Assembly: GCA_023206055.1 (NCBI GenBank)
Contig: CP065366.1
Coordinates: forward strand, 2,232,001-2,296,000
Reading direction: 5' to 3'
DNA: 64,000 nucleotides
Source of the DNA: Vibrio cyclitrophicus
GTDB lineage: Bacteria > Pseudomonadota > Gammaproteobacteria > Enterobacterales > Vibrionaceae
Position 1 is the first letter of the stretch. Each line of letters begins with the position of its first letter. Positions 25,913-34,671 of the stretch are shown piece by piece. The position numbers were made by a program, and so were the translations under genes. The notes under the pieces are model-generated. The model ran no database searches, was not told where the DNA came from, and saw only the letters and a program-made list of their open reading frames with translations.

Positions 25913-26150
25913 ATACTATTAACAATTGATTGCCATTTCGTGATGGAGCTCTATTCATTGCTGCATTTTGAGGAAACCAATCAATACTTTGCTCTCTTAT
26001 TCTACCTAGCTAACGCCCTACTTTAGTGCTTACTAATTCGAAGCTCTGACACAAACAACACTAGTCAGTTAAGACGTATAACGGATCGGAAATGAGATGA
26101 TAGAACCGAGGTTTAGACTTGGGTTTGGGTTTGGCACAATGTGCCAGATA

Positions 26151-26176
26151 CAAAAAAGCCTCGAAAATCGAGGCTT
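26151..26176 (-). terminator. Terminator of the H1-like gene
   Basis: AAGCCTCGA / TCGAGGCTT with loop TTT on the minus strand, followed by six Ts. Confidence 0.88.
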
Positions 26177-26210
26177 AAAAACTTAACGAAGCGAATGTAA
26201 TCCCCCAGGA

Positions 26211-26603
26211 TTAGATAGCTTTGTAGATAACCTTGTTACCTGCTAGCTGCTCTTTCGCTACTAGGTTTTCTTCAAGAAGTTTTTTCAATGCGCCTGTTGC
26301 CCATGAAGCTGCTTTCGCGTCTTCTTGACCAGCTTCTAAGCCGATACCTTTAGGGTTAATGCCTTCAGCATTGCTAACAACGATGTCTAGAACTTGTTGT
26401 TGCTTAGGAGTCAGTGCTACGGCAACTTCTTTAGTTGCTGCTACTGTTTTCTCTACCGCTGGTTTTGCTGCTACAGTTTTTTCTGCTACAACTTTCTCTG
26501 CGACAGGCTTCGCTTTTTTCGGCGTTGCCACTGCTTTAACTACAGCCGCTTTAGTGCGTTTCTGCAGTTTAGCCTGCACCTTACGCTTATGAGCAAGTCT
26601 CAT
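26211..26603 (-). CDS. Small basic protein with Ala/Lys-rich tail and compact C-terminal domain (histone H1-like composition)
   Basis: A 130-residue protein of unknown function. Residues 1-20 are strongly basic (MRLAHKRKVQAKLQKRTKAA). Residues about 20-65 are a low-complexity Ala/Val/Lys/Glu/Pro tract with imperfect repeats (VAEKVVAEKTVAAKPAVEKT), like bacterial H1-type nucleoid proteins. Residues 66-130 form a compact domain (LTPKQQQVLDIVVSNAEGI ... ATGALKKLLEENLVAKE) whose pattern suggests a winged-helix fold. A nucleic-acid-binding role is inferred from this composition only. It is monocistronic, with its own terminator. Confidence 0.75.
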   Translation of the reverse strand: MRLAHKRKVQAKLQKRTKAAVVKAVATPKKAKPVAEKVVAEKTVAAKPAVEKTVAATKEVAVALTPKQQQVLDIVVSNAEGINPKGIGLEAGQEDAKAASWATGALKKLLEENLVAKEQLAGNKVIYKAI

Positions 26604-26823
26604 TGAATATTTCTCCAGTTCACTGCTCTTTTCGCAGTGGTGAAAATTTGAAGCGCGATTTATACCAAAAAACAGGAGCTATTTGTAGAGTGAAGCGTCG
26701 AAAGTCGACGAAAAATACCGATATTGTCCACTAGCGTCTATTATTTAAACATCGACTTATCAATTCAGGGTCATATACACTGGTTATCCATCCAGACAAA
26801 AATATGAAAACTTGGTGTTGCCT

Positions 26824-27624
26824 ATGGACACTCGTCACCTTACTAATTTCTCTTTGCCTTCATTCACTCGCTCGTACCGTATCCTCGCCGTTGTTTTAGG
26901 CTTCATTTGCTTGATTGTTGCGCTTTACAGTGACAATCCAAAGTTACTGATCGTGGGTGCATTTTGCAGTATTACCCTTCTAGGAACCGGTTACTATTTG
27001 ATGCTGCGCAGTCGAGTGATGTTCACATTCACCCCAACTCATTTTCAGCAGCATTTTTATAAAGGTGGGTGGGTTTTAAAATGGAACAATATTGAAAAGA
27101 TTGGTCTTTGCACTTATGAACAAGATGGTTGGCATCAGCCCCTGCCTTGGGTTGGGATTAAGGTAAAAGACTACTCGCCCTACCTCGATTCGATTTGCCC
27201 TAAAATCACTTGTGAATTATTGCTCAGCCAACGAGCACTTTTGTACTTGGGAGCCAAGCAAGCAGGCAAAGAGTCGAACTTTGAAGACATGGTTCTCGAC
27301 TCATCGCATTACCACGCTCGCTGTACTGAAAGTGGCTGCGTGGAACTGAGCCAATACAAAGAGTCGCAGAATACCGACAACGTTAATTTCAACGATAACC
27401 AATCGCAGGACAACCTGAATTCACCAAATGAAACAAACAGTCAAAAGGCGGTGATTAAAGACTATTCTGGATTACAGGCGATGCTTGCTAACAGAATGAA
27501 GTATCAAAGGGGTTTCCATGGTTATGACATTTTCATATCAACCCATGATTTGAATATTAGTGGAGAAGAGTTTGTGGGGTTGGCTCGACGCTACTTGGCT
27601 GCCGCTGAACGACTTTCTGATTAA
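26824..27624 (+). CDS. DUF2982 family membrane protein
   Basis: A 266-residue protein recognised as the DUF2982 family of Vibrio and relatives; function unknown. Two hydrophobic helices (about 19-38 and 43-63) are followed by a cytoplasmic domain with a PH-like beta pattern (MFTFTPTHFQQHFYKGGWVLKWNNIEKIGL). A polar Asn/Gln-rich linker follows at about 185-210, then a C-terminal helical segment. The ATG at 26824 is chosen; a TTG at 26812 is in frame but unlikely. It is convergent with the gloC-like gene. Confidence 0.75.
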   Translation: MDTRHLTNFSLPSFTRSYRILAVVLGFICLIVALYSDNPKLLIVGAFCSITLLGTGYYLMLRSRVMFTFTPTHFQQHFYKGGWVLKWNNIEKIGLCTYEQDGWHQPLPWVGIKVKDYSPYLDSICPKITCELLLSQRALLYLGAKQAGKESNFEDMVLDSSHYHARCTESGCVELSQYKESQNTDNVNFNDNQSQDNLNSPNETNSQKAVIKDYSGLQAMLANRMKYQRGFHGYDIFISTHDLNISGEEFVGLARRYLAAAERLSD

Positions 27625-27650
27625 GATTTACCAGTAAGTTCACACGCAAT

Positions 27651-27685
27651 AAAAAAGCTTAGCTTTCAGAATAAAAGCTAAGCTT
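27651..27685. terminator. Bidirectional terminator between DUF2982 and gloC-like genes
   Basis: A 12-pair exact stem AAGCTTAGCTTT / AAAGCTAAGCTT with an A run upstream and T-rich sequence downstream. Confidence 0.85.
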
Positions 27686-27735
27686 CATTTTCAATCAATC
27701 GACACGAATAATCCGTCGTTTAATCAAAGCTTTAA

Positions 27736-28389
27736 TTAGTACAGAGGCATTTCATCTGCTACAAACGGGTTTGATGCGCGCTCGCGACCAAATGTCGATT
27801 CAGGGCCATGGCCGGGAACGAATGTCACATCACTGCCCAGCGGCCAAAGCTTAGTCTTGATTGAAGAGATAAGCGTATTGAAGTCACCTTGTGGGAAGTC
27901 AGTACGGCCAATTGCGCCATTGAACAACACATCACCCACAAACGCTAAACGAGCTTGCTCACTGAACAGTACAACGTGACCTGGTGTATGGCCCGGCGTA
28001 TGAATCACATCGATAACTTGATTACCAAAAGTGACTTTGTCGCCCTCTTCTAACCAAGTGTTTGGTTCAAAAGCTTTACACAGTGGGAAACCAAACATCT
28101 GGCTTTGATTCTCTAAACCTTGAAGCCAAAAGTTGTCTGCCTTGTGTGGGCCAACAACATTCACCTTCAAGATTTCAGCAAGGGGTACTGTTCCACCCAC
28201 ATGATCTAGATGACCGTGCGTCAGTACCAAGTTCACCACTTTAACACCTAACTCTTCGATGATCGCAGCCAGTTGCTGAACATCACCGCCCGGATCGACA
28301 ACGATGCCTTCCATTGTCTCATCACACCACACAATTGAGCAATTTTGAGAGAAAGAGGTAACAGGGACAACTTGATACTTAAGAGACAT
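27736..28389 (-). CDS. gloC: Metallo-beta-lactamase-fold hydrolase, type II glyoxalase-like (YcbL/GloC)
   Basis: A 217-residue cytoplasmic enzyme that in E. coli hydrolyses S-lactoylglutathione. Metal ligands are visible in LTHGHLDHVGG (HxHxDH), HTPGHTPGHV, FVGDVLF and VPGHGPESTFG. It is shorter than GloB and lacks its C-terminal substrate domain, as expected for YcbL. Start: ATG 28389 with AAGG 7 bases upstream; a TTG two codons earlier is not used. It lies downstream of mepK and ldtD homologues in the same order as E. coli ycbB-ycbK-ycbL. Confidence 0.88.
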   Translation of the reverse strand: MSLKYQVVPVTSFSQNCSIVWCDETMEGIVVDPGGDVQQLAAIIEELGVKVVNLVLTHGHLDHVGGTVPLAEILKVNVVGPHKADNFWLQGLENQSQMFGFPLCKAFEPNTWLEEGDKVTFGNQVIDVIHTPGHTPGHVVLFSEQARLAFVGDVLFNGAIGRTDFPQGDFNTLISSIKTKLWPLGSDVTFVPGHGPESTFGRERASNPFVADEMPLY

Positions 28390-28488
28390 ATACAAACCTT
28401 AGAGGGCAAACTGAAATTTGGGCAAACTATGACATTGGATGTCTACTTTGACAAGTACCTAGCATTCGCTCGCAAATTCAGGTCAACG

Positions 28489-29037
28489 TTACCAACTGCG
28501 GACTGGACCAGTATCAATATGGATAAAATTGCTACGTGCATAATAACCGACACCACCCGCTTTCAAGCTTTTAGCTACGTCTCTCAACTCTTTAAGGTCA
28601 ACACCATCGATACGGAAATCGATCGCTTTACCGAGCATGTGGTAACTCTTCTTAGCCACACCACTCGACTGAGAACGAAGGGCTTCATTGGTCGCCGGAG
28701 AACGATAACCAGAGATCACCTGAACTTCTTTTTGAATACCCAACACGTTTTGAATCTGAGTGATCTGATCAAACAAGTTCTTATCCATTGGGTGGATTTC
28801 ATTGCGACGGAAATCGCGACATAGTTTGCTAAGGCGTGCCATCTCGTCACCAACATAGTTAGTGCCATCGAAATAACAAGTCTCTAATCGTTCACCAGTG
28901 TGAAGATTATTCATGCTAATCGTTCTTGGTTGATCCGGGTATGAAGCAAAAGCAATAGAAGGAGTAATAGAGGCGACAACAGCAGTACCACCAGCGTAAG
29001 TCAGAAACTGACGGCGTGAAAATAAACTTTGAGACAT
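28489..29037 (-). CDS. mepK: YcbK/MepK family murein endopeptidase-like protein (DUF882, peptidase M15)
   Basis: A 182-residue exported protein with a twin-arginine signal (SRRQFLTYAGG, residues 8-18). The zinc-site pattern of M15 peptidases is present: YHMLGKAIDFRI (His and Asp) and FIHIDTGPVRSW (HxD). E. coli MepK cleaves meso-DAP-meso-DAP cross-links made by L,D-transpeptidases, which fits the L,D-transpeptidase gene just upstream. Longer upstream in-frame starts exist (to 29109), but the Tat motif places the true start at 29037. Confidence 0.88.
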   Translation of the reverse strand: MSQSLFSRRQFLTYAGGTAVVASITPSIAFASYPDQPRTISMNNLHTGERLETCYFDGTNYVGDEMARLSKLCRDFRRNEIHPMDKNLFDQITQIQNVLGIQKEVQVISGYRSPATNEALRSQSSGVAKKSYHMLGKAIDFRIDGVDLKELRDVAKSLKAGGVGYYARSNFIHIDTGPVRSW

Positions 29038-29235
29038 ACAGCAAACAAACCAATTGTATCGAACGAAAAATGCACGATACATAATGGGGTTTGCTGCGTC
29101 AACGTACAAAAACCGCTCAAAACGTTAGTATTTGTAACCTTTGCAGGGTTAGTTGTTGATACTCATTATAATTTTATCAATAGAAGCTTGGTCGTTATTT
29201 TCCGGTCAAGATCACCTTTCTTGGTCATATTTCAA

Positions 29236-30774
29236 TCAACCGCCCTCTTTGTCATATTGATAGATGTCGCCACGGTACTGTATGCCTCCTTCTTCAAACA
29301 ACACGGTTTGATAAATGATATGCACTGGAATTCTCTTCTTGAGACGAACCTTTGTGTTCGGGGCAAGGGCGCTATTTTGGTTCGGTACTTTCCTGACCTT
29401 GGTGGCAAACAACAACTCAGCCAATTCTTCTGCATGCTCCACACGTATGCAACCTGAGCTATAAGCTCGGAAGTCGTTATTAAACAGGCCTTTACTTGGT
29501 GTATCGTGCAGATAGATCGCGCGCTTATTCGGGGTGTTGAACTTGTACAAGCCTAATGCGTTGCGTGAACCTGCTTGCTGACGCATTCGATATGGAAAAG
29601 AATTAAAGTTGATGGTCTGCCAATCGATCTCGGTGGTGTCGACGGTTTCCATTGAACGCCAACCGTCAATCACTTGGAAATTGTTTGTTTCAAGGTAGCT
29701 TTCGTCGGCTTTTACCTTTGGCAATATGTCTTTGACCATGATTTTCCATGGTACGTTCCAAGTCGGATTTAGAATGACCGAATCTAGGTTTATCTCTAAA
29801 AGCGGCGTTTTTCGCGATTTTCTGCCTACCACAACTTTCGACTCAAACACCTCTTCGCCACCCTCCCAATACTTCATGTCAAAGCTGGGTACATTGACCA
29901 CGATGAGAGAGTCTCGGTCTCTTGGCCACATACGAACGCGCTCCGCATTCAGAGCCAAGGAGTTCAACCGATCGTCAAAACCCATATTGATCCATTTGAT
30001 CGTGTCTGGCCCAATGATCCCATCATCCGTAAGACCATGCATGCGTTGGAAAGATTTAATCGCCGTTTTCAGGTCTCGATCAAACTCAGGGAAATCAACC
30101 GCGATCATCGAGGTATCAACGCCGACCAATGCAATACGCTCAACCAAAGTGGCTTTGTCCGAGAGCGAGTCTCCCAAGCGTTTCAATCCTTTCTGTCTGT
30201 ATCGTTCGATATTGAGTTCAGACGCGGTTTCCAACACGGAATAGGTCGCTTTAAATTGGTCAAAGTCCCCTACAGGGGGTGCGTAAGACAACACCATCTC
30301 TAATAAGTAATCATTAGCCACACTGCTTTTCAGTCTCATCAGAATATGCGGCGAAGGTGCAGGTAATTTGGAATGCAGCTTACCCGAGAAGTACCACTCT
30401 TTACCGGCAAGCGGCGCGTTTTCAACGTAGCTTAGGTAATAAATAAAAGTATCAGTGAGTAAGATGTCTAGCTCTTGCCATTGGCGACGAGATTGATACT
30501 GTCGGATTTGCTTGAGTTGTCGTTCAAAAAGCGGTGCCATTTGCGCTTGTTCGAGAAGCGACAATTGGAACTCAAACGCTTTAACCAGCTCCGGAGAATC
30601 CCAAAGGGTAGGAAGAGAAGTCTCTTGATAGATACTCTGGGTAAGCTCTGGATATATAAGTATGAAAGAGAGTTCTGAATCAGCCGGAATGAAACGGCTC
30701 TCGTCAGAACTCTCAAAGCTCCATGCATGCACGGAAACTAACACCAATAATCCACAGAAGTATTTTGCTAACAT
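29236..30774 (-). CDS. ldtD: L,D-transpeptidase of the YcbB/LdtD type
   Basis: A 512-residue periplasmic enzyme that forms 3-3 cross-links in peptidoglycan. A signal peptide covers about 1-20, followed by a helical scaffold domain, a peptidoglycan-binding domain (FDRDLKTAIKSFQRMHGLTD, about 242-262), and the YkuD catalytic domain. The catalytic motif is HDTPSKGLF ... YSSGCIRVEHAEELA, with the nucleophile Cys and His both present. ATG 30774 lies 6 bases from GGAG; the ATG at 30801 lacks such a site. It is followed by mepK and gloC homologues as in E. coli. Confidence 0.92.
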   Translation of the reverse strand: MLAKYFCGLLVLVSVHAWSFESSDESRFIPADSELSFILIYPELTQSIYQETSLPTLWDSPELVKAFEFQLSLLEQAQMAPLFERQLKQIRQYQSRRQWQELDILLTDTFIYYLSYVENAPLAGKEWYFSGKLHSKLPAPSPHILMRLKSSVANDYLLEMVLSYAPPVGDFDQFKATYSVLETASELNIERYRQKGLKRLGDSLSDKATLVERIALVGVDTSMIAVDFPEFDRDLKTAIKSFQRMHGLTDDGIIGPDTIKWINMGFDDRLNSLALNAERVRMWPRDRDSLIVVNVPSFDMKYWEGGEEVFESKVVVGRKSRKTPLLEINLDSVILNPTWNVPWKIMVKDILPKVKADESYLETNNFQVIDGWRSMETVDTTEIDWQTINFNSFPYRMRQQAGSRNALGLYKFNTPNKRAIYLHDTPSKGLFNNDFRAYSSGCIRVEHAEELAELLFATKVRKVPNQNSALAPNTKVRLKKRIPVHIIYQTVLFEEGGIQYRGDIYQYDKEGG

Positions 30775-30854
30775 GCTTAACTCCGTCACCAGTAATTCCA
30801 TAAGTATGGCAAAGAAACAGGATAAGCATGTTATTTTTTAAGGGGCTTTATGAA

Positions 30855-31970
30855 TTAGATTGCACTCCAGTGATTGTCCCACTGGATGGATGATTGCTGA
30901 CTGGATTTCTCATAAGGCTTGCGTTGGCTCACCACACTACCCGCTCCAGAGCTAAGTCGAAACTCACCATCAAGCAACACAGCACCAGAAGCATCAGATA
31001 ACGCAGAGAGTTCAACTAACTCTTTGGTCTCTTTAGACCAAATACCGTAGCAATTGCCTCTTGGCGACGTCGCAATAATCCAATTATCTGATGCTGCGAT
31101 ACTCGCAATATAGTGATTGAACCTTGCCCATTGCTCAGGCTCTGCGTTCAGTGATTCAAACTGTCCGCCTTTAGTATGCATCGCCAATAACGAAGGATAC
31201 TCGTCTGGCTCACCACGATATTGCTGACCACAAAGTACGGTTTCAGTACCATCATGGGCTAAGTGTCGAATACTCAGCTTCTTGTCTAGCAATTCCATCT
31301 GATCAAGCAACACTCCTTCAGGAGAAACATAACTCAAACTAGGCTGCATTGAATCGAGATTTTTCGGTGTTCTGCCATCAGTATGAACGCCACCAACGCC
31401 AATCGCGAGATTACCATCAGGCATGATAATCACTTCATGTGGTCCGATACCGAAGCCAGTTAACTCCTCAACCTTACGATAACCTTGTGCGACATCGTAA
31501 ACGCCAATTACGCCTTGGCTGGTGTCCGTTTTCCCTTGAGTGGCATACAGTAACTTACCATCCAATGAGTAAACGCCATGACCATAGAAGTGGCGGTTGT
31601 TACCTTTGACGACCATTTTGATCTGCTGACCACTTTTATAGTCAAACACCATAAAATAGTCACCAGGACGACGAGCAAAAACCACGGCATGCGATGAGGT
31701 TGGGCAAATCGCGACGCCATGACCACGATCGGGGATTGGAAGTTGGCTCAATGGCATACCAAATTCGTCAGCCACAACCGCAGAATATTGACCACGACCA
31801 TTCAGCGCACAACCAATCAGTTGGGGATCATTAGATGTGCTCATGCCATCCTTTCGAGTTGCCCCATCCTTTCGACTCGCACACCCAAATGGAAGTACTG
31901 GAACAGCTGCACAACCCAGTGCAGCCTTGAGTAGCGATCTTCGTGTAGTATCAGTCACCATCGGTAGCAT
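30855..31970 (-). CDS. DUF1513 family protein, exported by Tat
   Basis: A 371-residue protein with a twin-arginine signal (TTRRSLLKAALGC) and a repeated beta-strand pattern consistent with a seven-bladed propeller (repeated DG/NG turns such as SLDGKLLYATQGK and MPDGNLAIGVGGV). DUF1513 proteins commonly sit with imelysin and di-heme genes, as here, and are inferred to take part in periplasmic iron handling, but no reaction is known. The ATG at 31970 has AGGA 4 bases upstream and overlaps the imelysin stop by 20 bases. Last gene of the operon. Confidence 0.85.
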   Translation of the reverse strand: MLPMVTDTTRRSLLKAALGCAAVPVLPFGCASRKDGATRKDGMSTSNDPQLIGCALNGRGQYSAVVADEFGMPLSQLPIPDRGHGVAICPTSSHAVVFARRPGDYFMVFDYKSGQQIKMVVKGNNRHFYGHGVYSLDGKLLYATQGKTDTSQGVIGVYDVAQGYRKVEELTGFGIGPHEVIIMPDGNLAIGVGGVHTDGRTPKNLDSMQPSLSYVSPEGVLLDQMELLDKKLSIRHLAHDGTETVLCGQQYRGEPDEYPSLLAMHTKGGQFESLNAEPEQWARFNHYIASIAASDNWIIATSPRGNCYGIWSKETKELVELSALSDASGAVLLDGEFRLSSGAGSVVSQRKPYEKSSQQSSIQWDNHWSAI

Positions 31971-33012
31971 TAAATCCTATTACCACGCCAAGCTCTATCG
32001 CCACTTCTTCATGAATCAGGTACTTCAAACGTTCTAGTTTGTTGTATTGAGTCAACACATCTCGGTAGCCTTCTTTACTCTGCAGCAGCGTAAACAAGCT
32101 CGAATCCGTCGGCCAAGTATCTAACGTTAGCGTGAACTGGGCTGCAACGCGATCAGCAAGGTCGTTTAAGCCCTTCTCTCTCAATAAGCCATCTAGGCCA
32201 TTACCATCAGCCAGATAAAGCTTTTGAAGTGCTGCTACATTCGCTTTTAGTTGAGTCATCGAGGTTTGTGCACGCCATGATTCTGAGAAGTAAGGGCGCG
32301 GATGACCGATTTTCGCCATCGGACGACTCAGCTTTTTCATGCTGTAATCAAGTTGGTTAGTTAGTAAAGCGATGTATTCAGACTCCCAACGAGTCTCGTC
32401 TAACGCTAACCAAGGGTTAACCTGCCATGCCTGTGCAATCGAAGATGACTTAATCGCTAAGTTTTCAGTAATCGCTTGTGACGATTGGCAACCGAATGCT
32501 TTGTCTTGAAGCAGTGGCGATTGCTCGTCATAAAGCGACCACTCCAACGCACCAAGCCCTTGAACAGTCACACTCTGCTGAGCAATTTCATCTTGAGACC
32601 AAACTTTATCTTGCTGAGTCAGCTGGCGCATTTTTAGGCCGGTAGTGTTCTTTTTGTCTGGCCAAAACTGAACATTCCAGCTCTCTTCCAGTGCTGCTGT
32701 TGGGCCTCTTTCTTGACCTTGTAGTGCCATCCAGCTGTTCATGGTGAGCTGCCACTGATTTTTCACAGCATCCAGTTCAACATTGTTGGTTTCACAGTAA
32801 CCCTGCATCAAAGCTTCTAGCTCATTGGCTTGCTTAGCGAATAGGACGGCTGAATCAAACTCTTGTTGATATACGCTACGGCTGATATGAGCAGTCGTGT
32901 CTGCTTGATAAGAAACACCATTAACCTCAGATGAAGCTGTTTGCTCACCCGATGATTGGCAGCCTGCCATGATTAATACCGACAAAGGCATTAACAAAAA
33001 TTTATGTGTCAT
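31951..33012 (-). CDS. Imelysin-family lipoprotein
   Basis: A 353-residue periplasmic-facing lipoprotein; the lipobox IMAGC is at about residues 14-18. The helical imelysin (peptidase M75-like) repeat pattern is visible (LGALEWSLYDEQSPLLQD corresponds to the GxHxxE-region of EfeO/ICMP proteins but has GALEW in place of GxHxIE). The metal-binding His is therefore missing, suggesting a structural or partner role to the complete imelysin upstream. It overlaps DUF1513 by 20 bases. Confidence 0.83.
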   Translation of the reverse strand: MTHKFLLMPLSVLIMAGCQSSGEQTASSEVNGVSYQADTTAHISRSVYQQEFDSAVLFAKQANELEALMQGYCETNNVELDAVKNQWQLTMNSWMALQGQERGPTAALEESWNVQFWPDKKNTTGLKMRQLTQQDKVWSQDEIAQQSVTVQGLGALEWSLYDEQSPLLQDKAFGCQSSQAITENLAIKSSSIAQAWQVNPWLALDETRWESEYIALLTNQLDYSMKKLSRPMAKIGHPRPYFSESWRAQTSMTQLKANVAALQKLYLADGNGLDGLLREKGLNDLADRVAAQFTLTLDTWPTDSSLFTLLQSKEGYRDVLTQYNKLERLKYLIHEEVAIELGVVIGFNATDGD

Positions 33013-33171
33013 GCTGTTACCTTACTTCCTAGTTTTTCTTTTAATTATATGAGTTCATTAAATATGAAACGACCGCTAAGCTCGTATTGCTACAAGTTCA
33101 ACGGTTGTGTGCTTTAAGTTAACTTTTTATTGGTGCTAACTTAGTCGTTGAAGCGCTTAGCTTCAGACTGC

Positions 33172-34560
33172 CTATAGCGAGTTCAAAAATGCCAGCAGTG
33201 CTTCGCGCTCGGTCGCATTCAAAGATAGAACCTTCTGTTTCGCCATTTCAGCTTCACCACCGTGCCAAAGCACCGCTTCCATAACGTTTCTTGCGCGACC
33301 ATCATGAAGCAAGAAGGTGTGACCATTAACTTCTTTGGTATAGCCTAATCCCCACAATGGCGTGGTGCGCCACTCTTGACCATTGGCAAGATATTCAGGG
33401 CGATTGTCCGCTAAGCCTTCACCCATGTCGTGTAGCAACATGTCGGTATATGGGCTAATTAACTGATTAGATAATGCAGGCAGACCTTCTCGCTCTGCCG
33501 TGCGGAATTCGGCTTGGTGACAACTTTGACAACCAACGTCTTTGAACAGTTTTTTACCTTGTACGACAGCTGGGTTATCTACGTTGCGACGAATTGGAAC
33601 CGCCAAATGCTGCGAATAGAACTCAACAAAATCTAGGATGTTGTCGCTAACTTCTGGCTTACCACCATTTGGAAAATCATCACAAGTAGATTGTGCAGAT
33701 GTGCAGTTTTCGTTCGGGAACAAGCTGCTTGTTAGGCCTAAGTCACCGTTAAATGCCGCCGCGTTTTGCTGCATTAGGTTTGGCTGTCCGGCTTTCCAAC
33801 CGAAACGACCGAGCGCCATTTCATTGGTTTGGACATCAAGAACATAGTTGGCTTTACCCGACACGCCCTGTTTGTCTGCCAATTGTTGCTCGGCAAATCC
33901 TAAAATCGTTTCTTTTGGAATGCTCTCAAGCAAGCCAAGGCCGATCATTGGCGGGGCAACACGAGCTGAAAATTCAGTTTTAGGGTGCATCTCACCGAAA
34001 GCAAGTTCAGTAATCTTTAAAGTAGGTTTACGCAGAGTAACGACGGTGCCGTCTTTGAATTCAACAGGTACATCGGTGTAGCTGATGTTCACTTTACCCT
34101 CTGGTTTAACACCTTGAAGTGCGAAATCTTGTAGCTGACCGCCGTAAGTCGGTTCTGGAATACCACCATCGCGAATGAAGGCTTGTCTCTGTTCTGGCGT
34201 TTCAGCCGGAATGCTTAAACGAACCAACATGGATACTGCGTTCTCATCGCCTTTTTCTGGCGCGTGGCCACGACCATCTTTGATGTGGCAGTTTTGACAA
34301 CCGTTGGTGTTGAATAGTGGACCAAGGCCATCACGAGCATCGGTTGACGAAGGTGCTGGAACCCAAGGGTTTCTAAAAAAGCTGTTACCTACGCTGAAAT
34401 CTAAGCGTTTACTCATTGGCAAATTGGCTGCAGGAAGGGAAAAAGCATTCGCTCCCTCTTTCTTCACGGTAGTCTTGCCACCAGAGTAGGTTTCATGCGC
34501 GTGTAATGGAGATACGAAAAACAGTGCGGTTAATAGTGAGGCTGAAAGATACGACTTCAT
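33172..34560 (-). CDS. Di-heme oxidoreductase-like cytochrome c (DUF1111/DHOR)
   Basis: A 462-residue exported protein with a signal peptide (about 1-22) and two CxxCH heme sites: NGCQNCHIKDGRGHAP (about 92-96) and DVGCQSCHQAEF (about 352-356). This is the DUF1111 di-heme family, related to MauG/cytochrome c peroxidases. It is likely a periplasmic redox protein, here inferred to change the oxidation state of iron for the imelysin proteins. The operon position between two imelysins is conserved in other Vibrio and Shewanella-type clusters (from memory). Confidence 0.88.
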   Translation of the reverse strand: MKSYLSASLLTALFFVSPLHAHETYSGGKTTVKKEGANAFSLPAANLPMSKRLDFSVGNSFFRNPWVPAPSSTDARDGLGPLFNTNGCQNCHIKDGRGHAPEKGDENAVSMLVRLSIPAETPEQRQAFIRDGGIPEPTYGGQLQDFALQGVKPEGKVNISYTDVPVEFKDGTVVTLRKPTLKITELAFGEMHPKTEFSARVAPPMIGLGLLESIPKETILGFAEQQLADKQGVSGKANYVLDVQTNEMALGRFGWKAGQPNLMQQNAAAFNGDLGLTSSLFPNENCTSAQSTCDDFPNGGKPEVSDNILDFVEFYSQHLAVPIRRNVDNPAVVQGKKLFKDVGCQSCHQAEFRTAEREGLPALSNQLISPYTDMLLHDMGEGLADNRPEYLANGQEWRTTPLWGLGYTKEVNGHTFLLHDGRARNVMEAVLWHGGEAEMAKQKVLSLNATEREALLAFLNSL

Positions 34561-34627
34561 ACATTGCCTTGCTGTGTTTTTGATTTTAGTTTTTATTTGG
34601 AGTGACTTTCTTGAGTAGCAAACAATT

Positions 34628-34648
34628 AAGGGCTCAATGAGAGCCCTT
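34628..34648 (-). terminator. Weak attenuator-like hairpin after the first imelysin gene
   Basis: AAGGGCTC / GAGCCCTT with a 5-base loop, followed on the minus strand by AATTGTTT rather than a full T run. It may reduce, not stop, transcription into the DUF1111 gene. Confidence 0.5.
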
Positions 34649-34671
34649 ATATTAGATTTGGACTCGGGTTC

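Larger units (their letters stand above)
25666..26210. other. Intergenic region of about 540 bases
   Basis: Holds the dctP promoter (near 25700-25850), a possible 26-codon plus-strand gene (25832-25912), an inverted repeat TGGCAC-AAT-GTGCCA at about 26132-26146, and the terminator of the minus-strand H1-like gene at about 26151-26176. Confidence 0.5.

Noticed and set aside
26132..26146. Sigma-54 or NtrC site from TGGCAC-AAT-GTGCCA
   Set aside because: Lacks the -24/-12 spacing and there is no suitable gene downstream; kept only as an inverted repeat.
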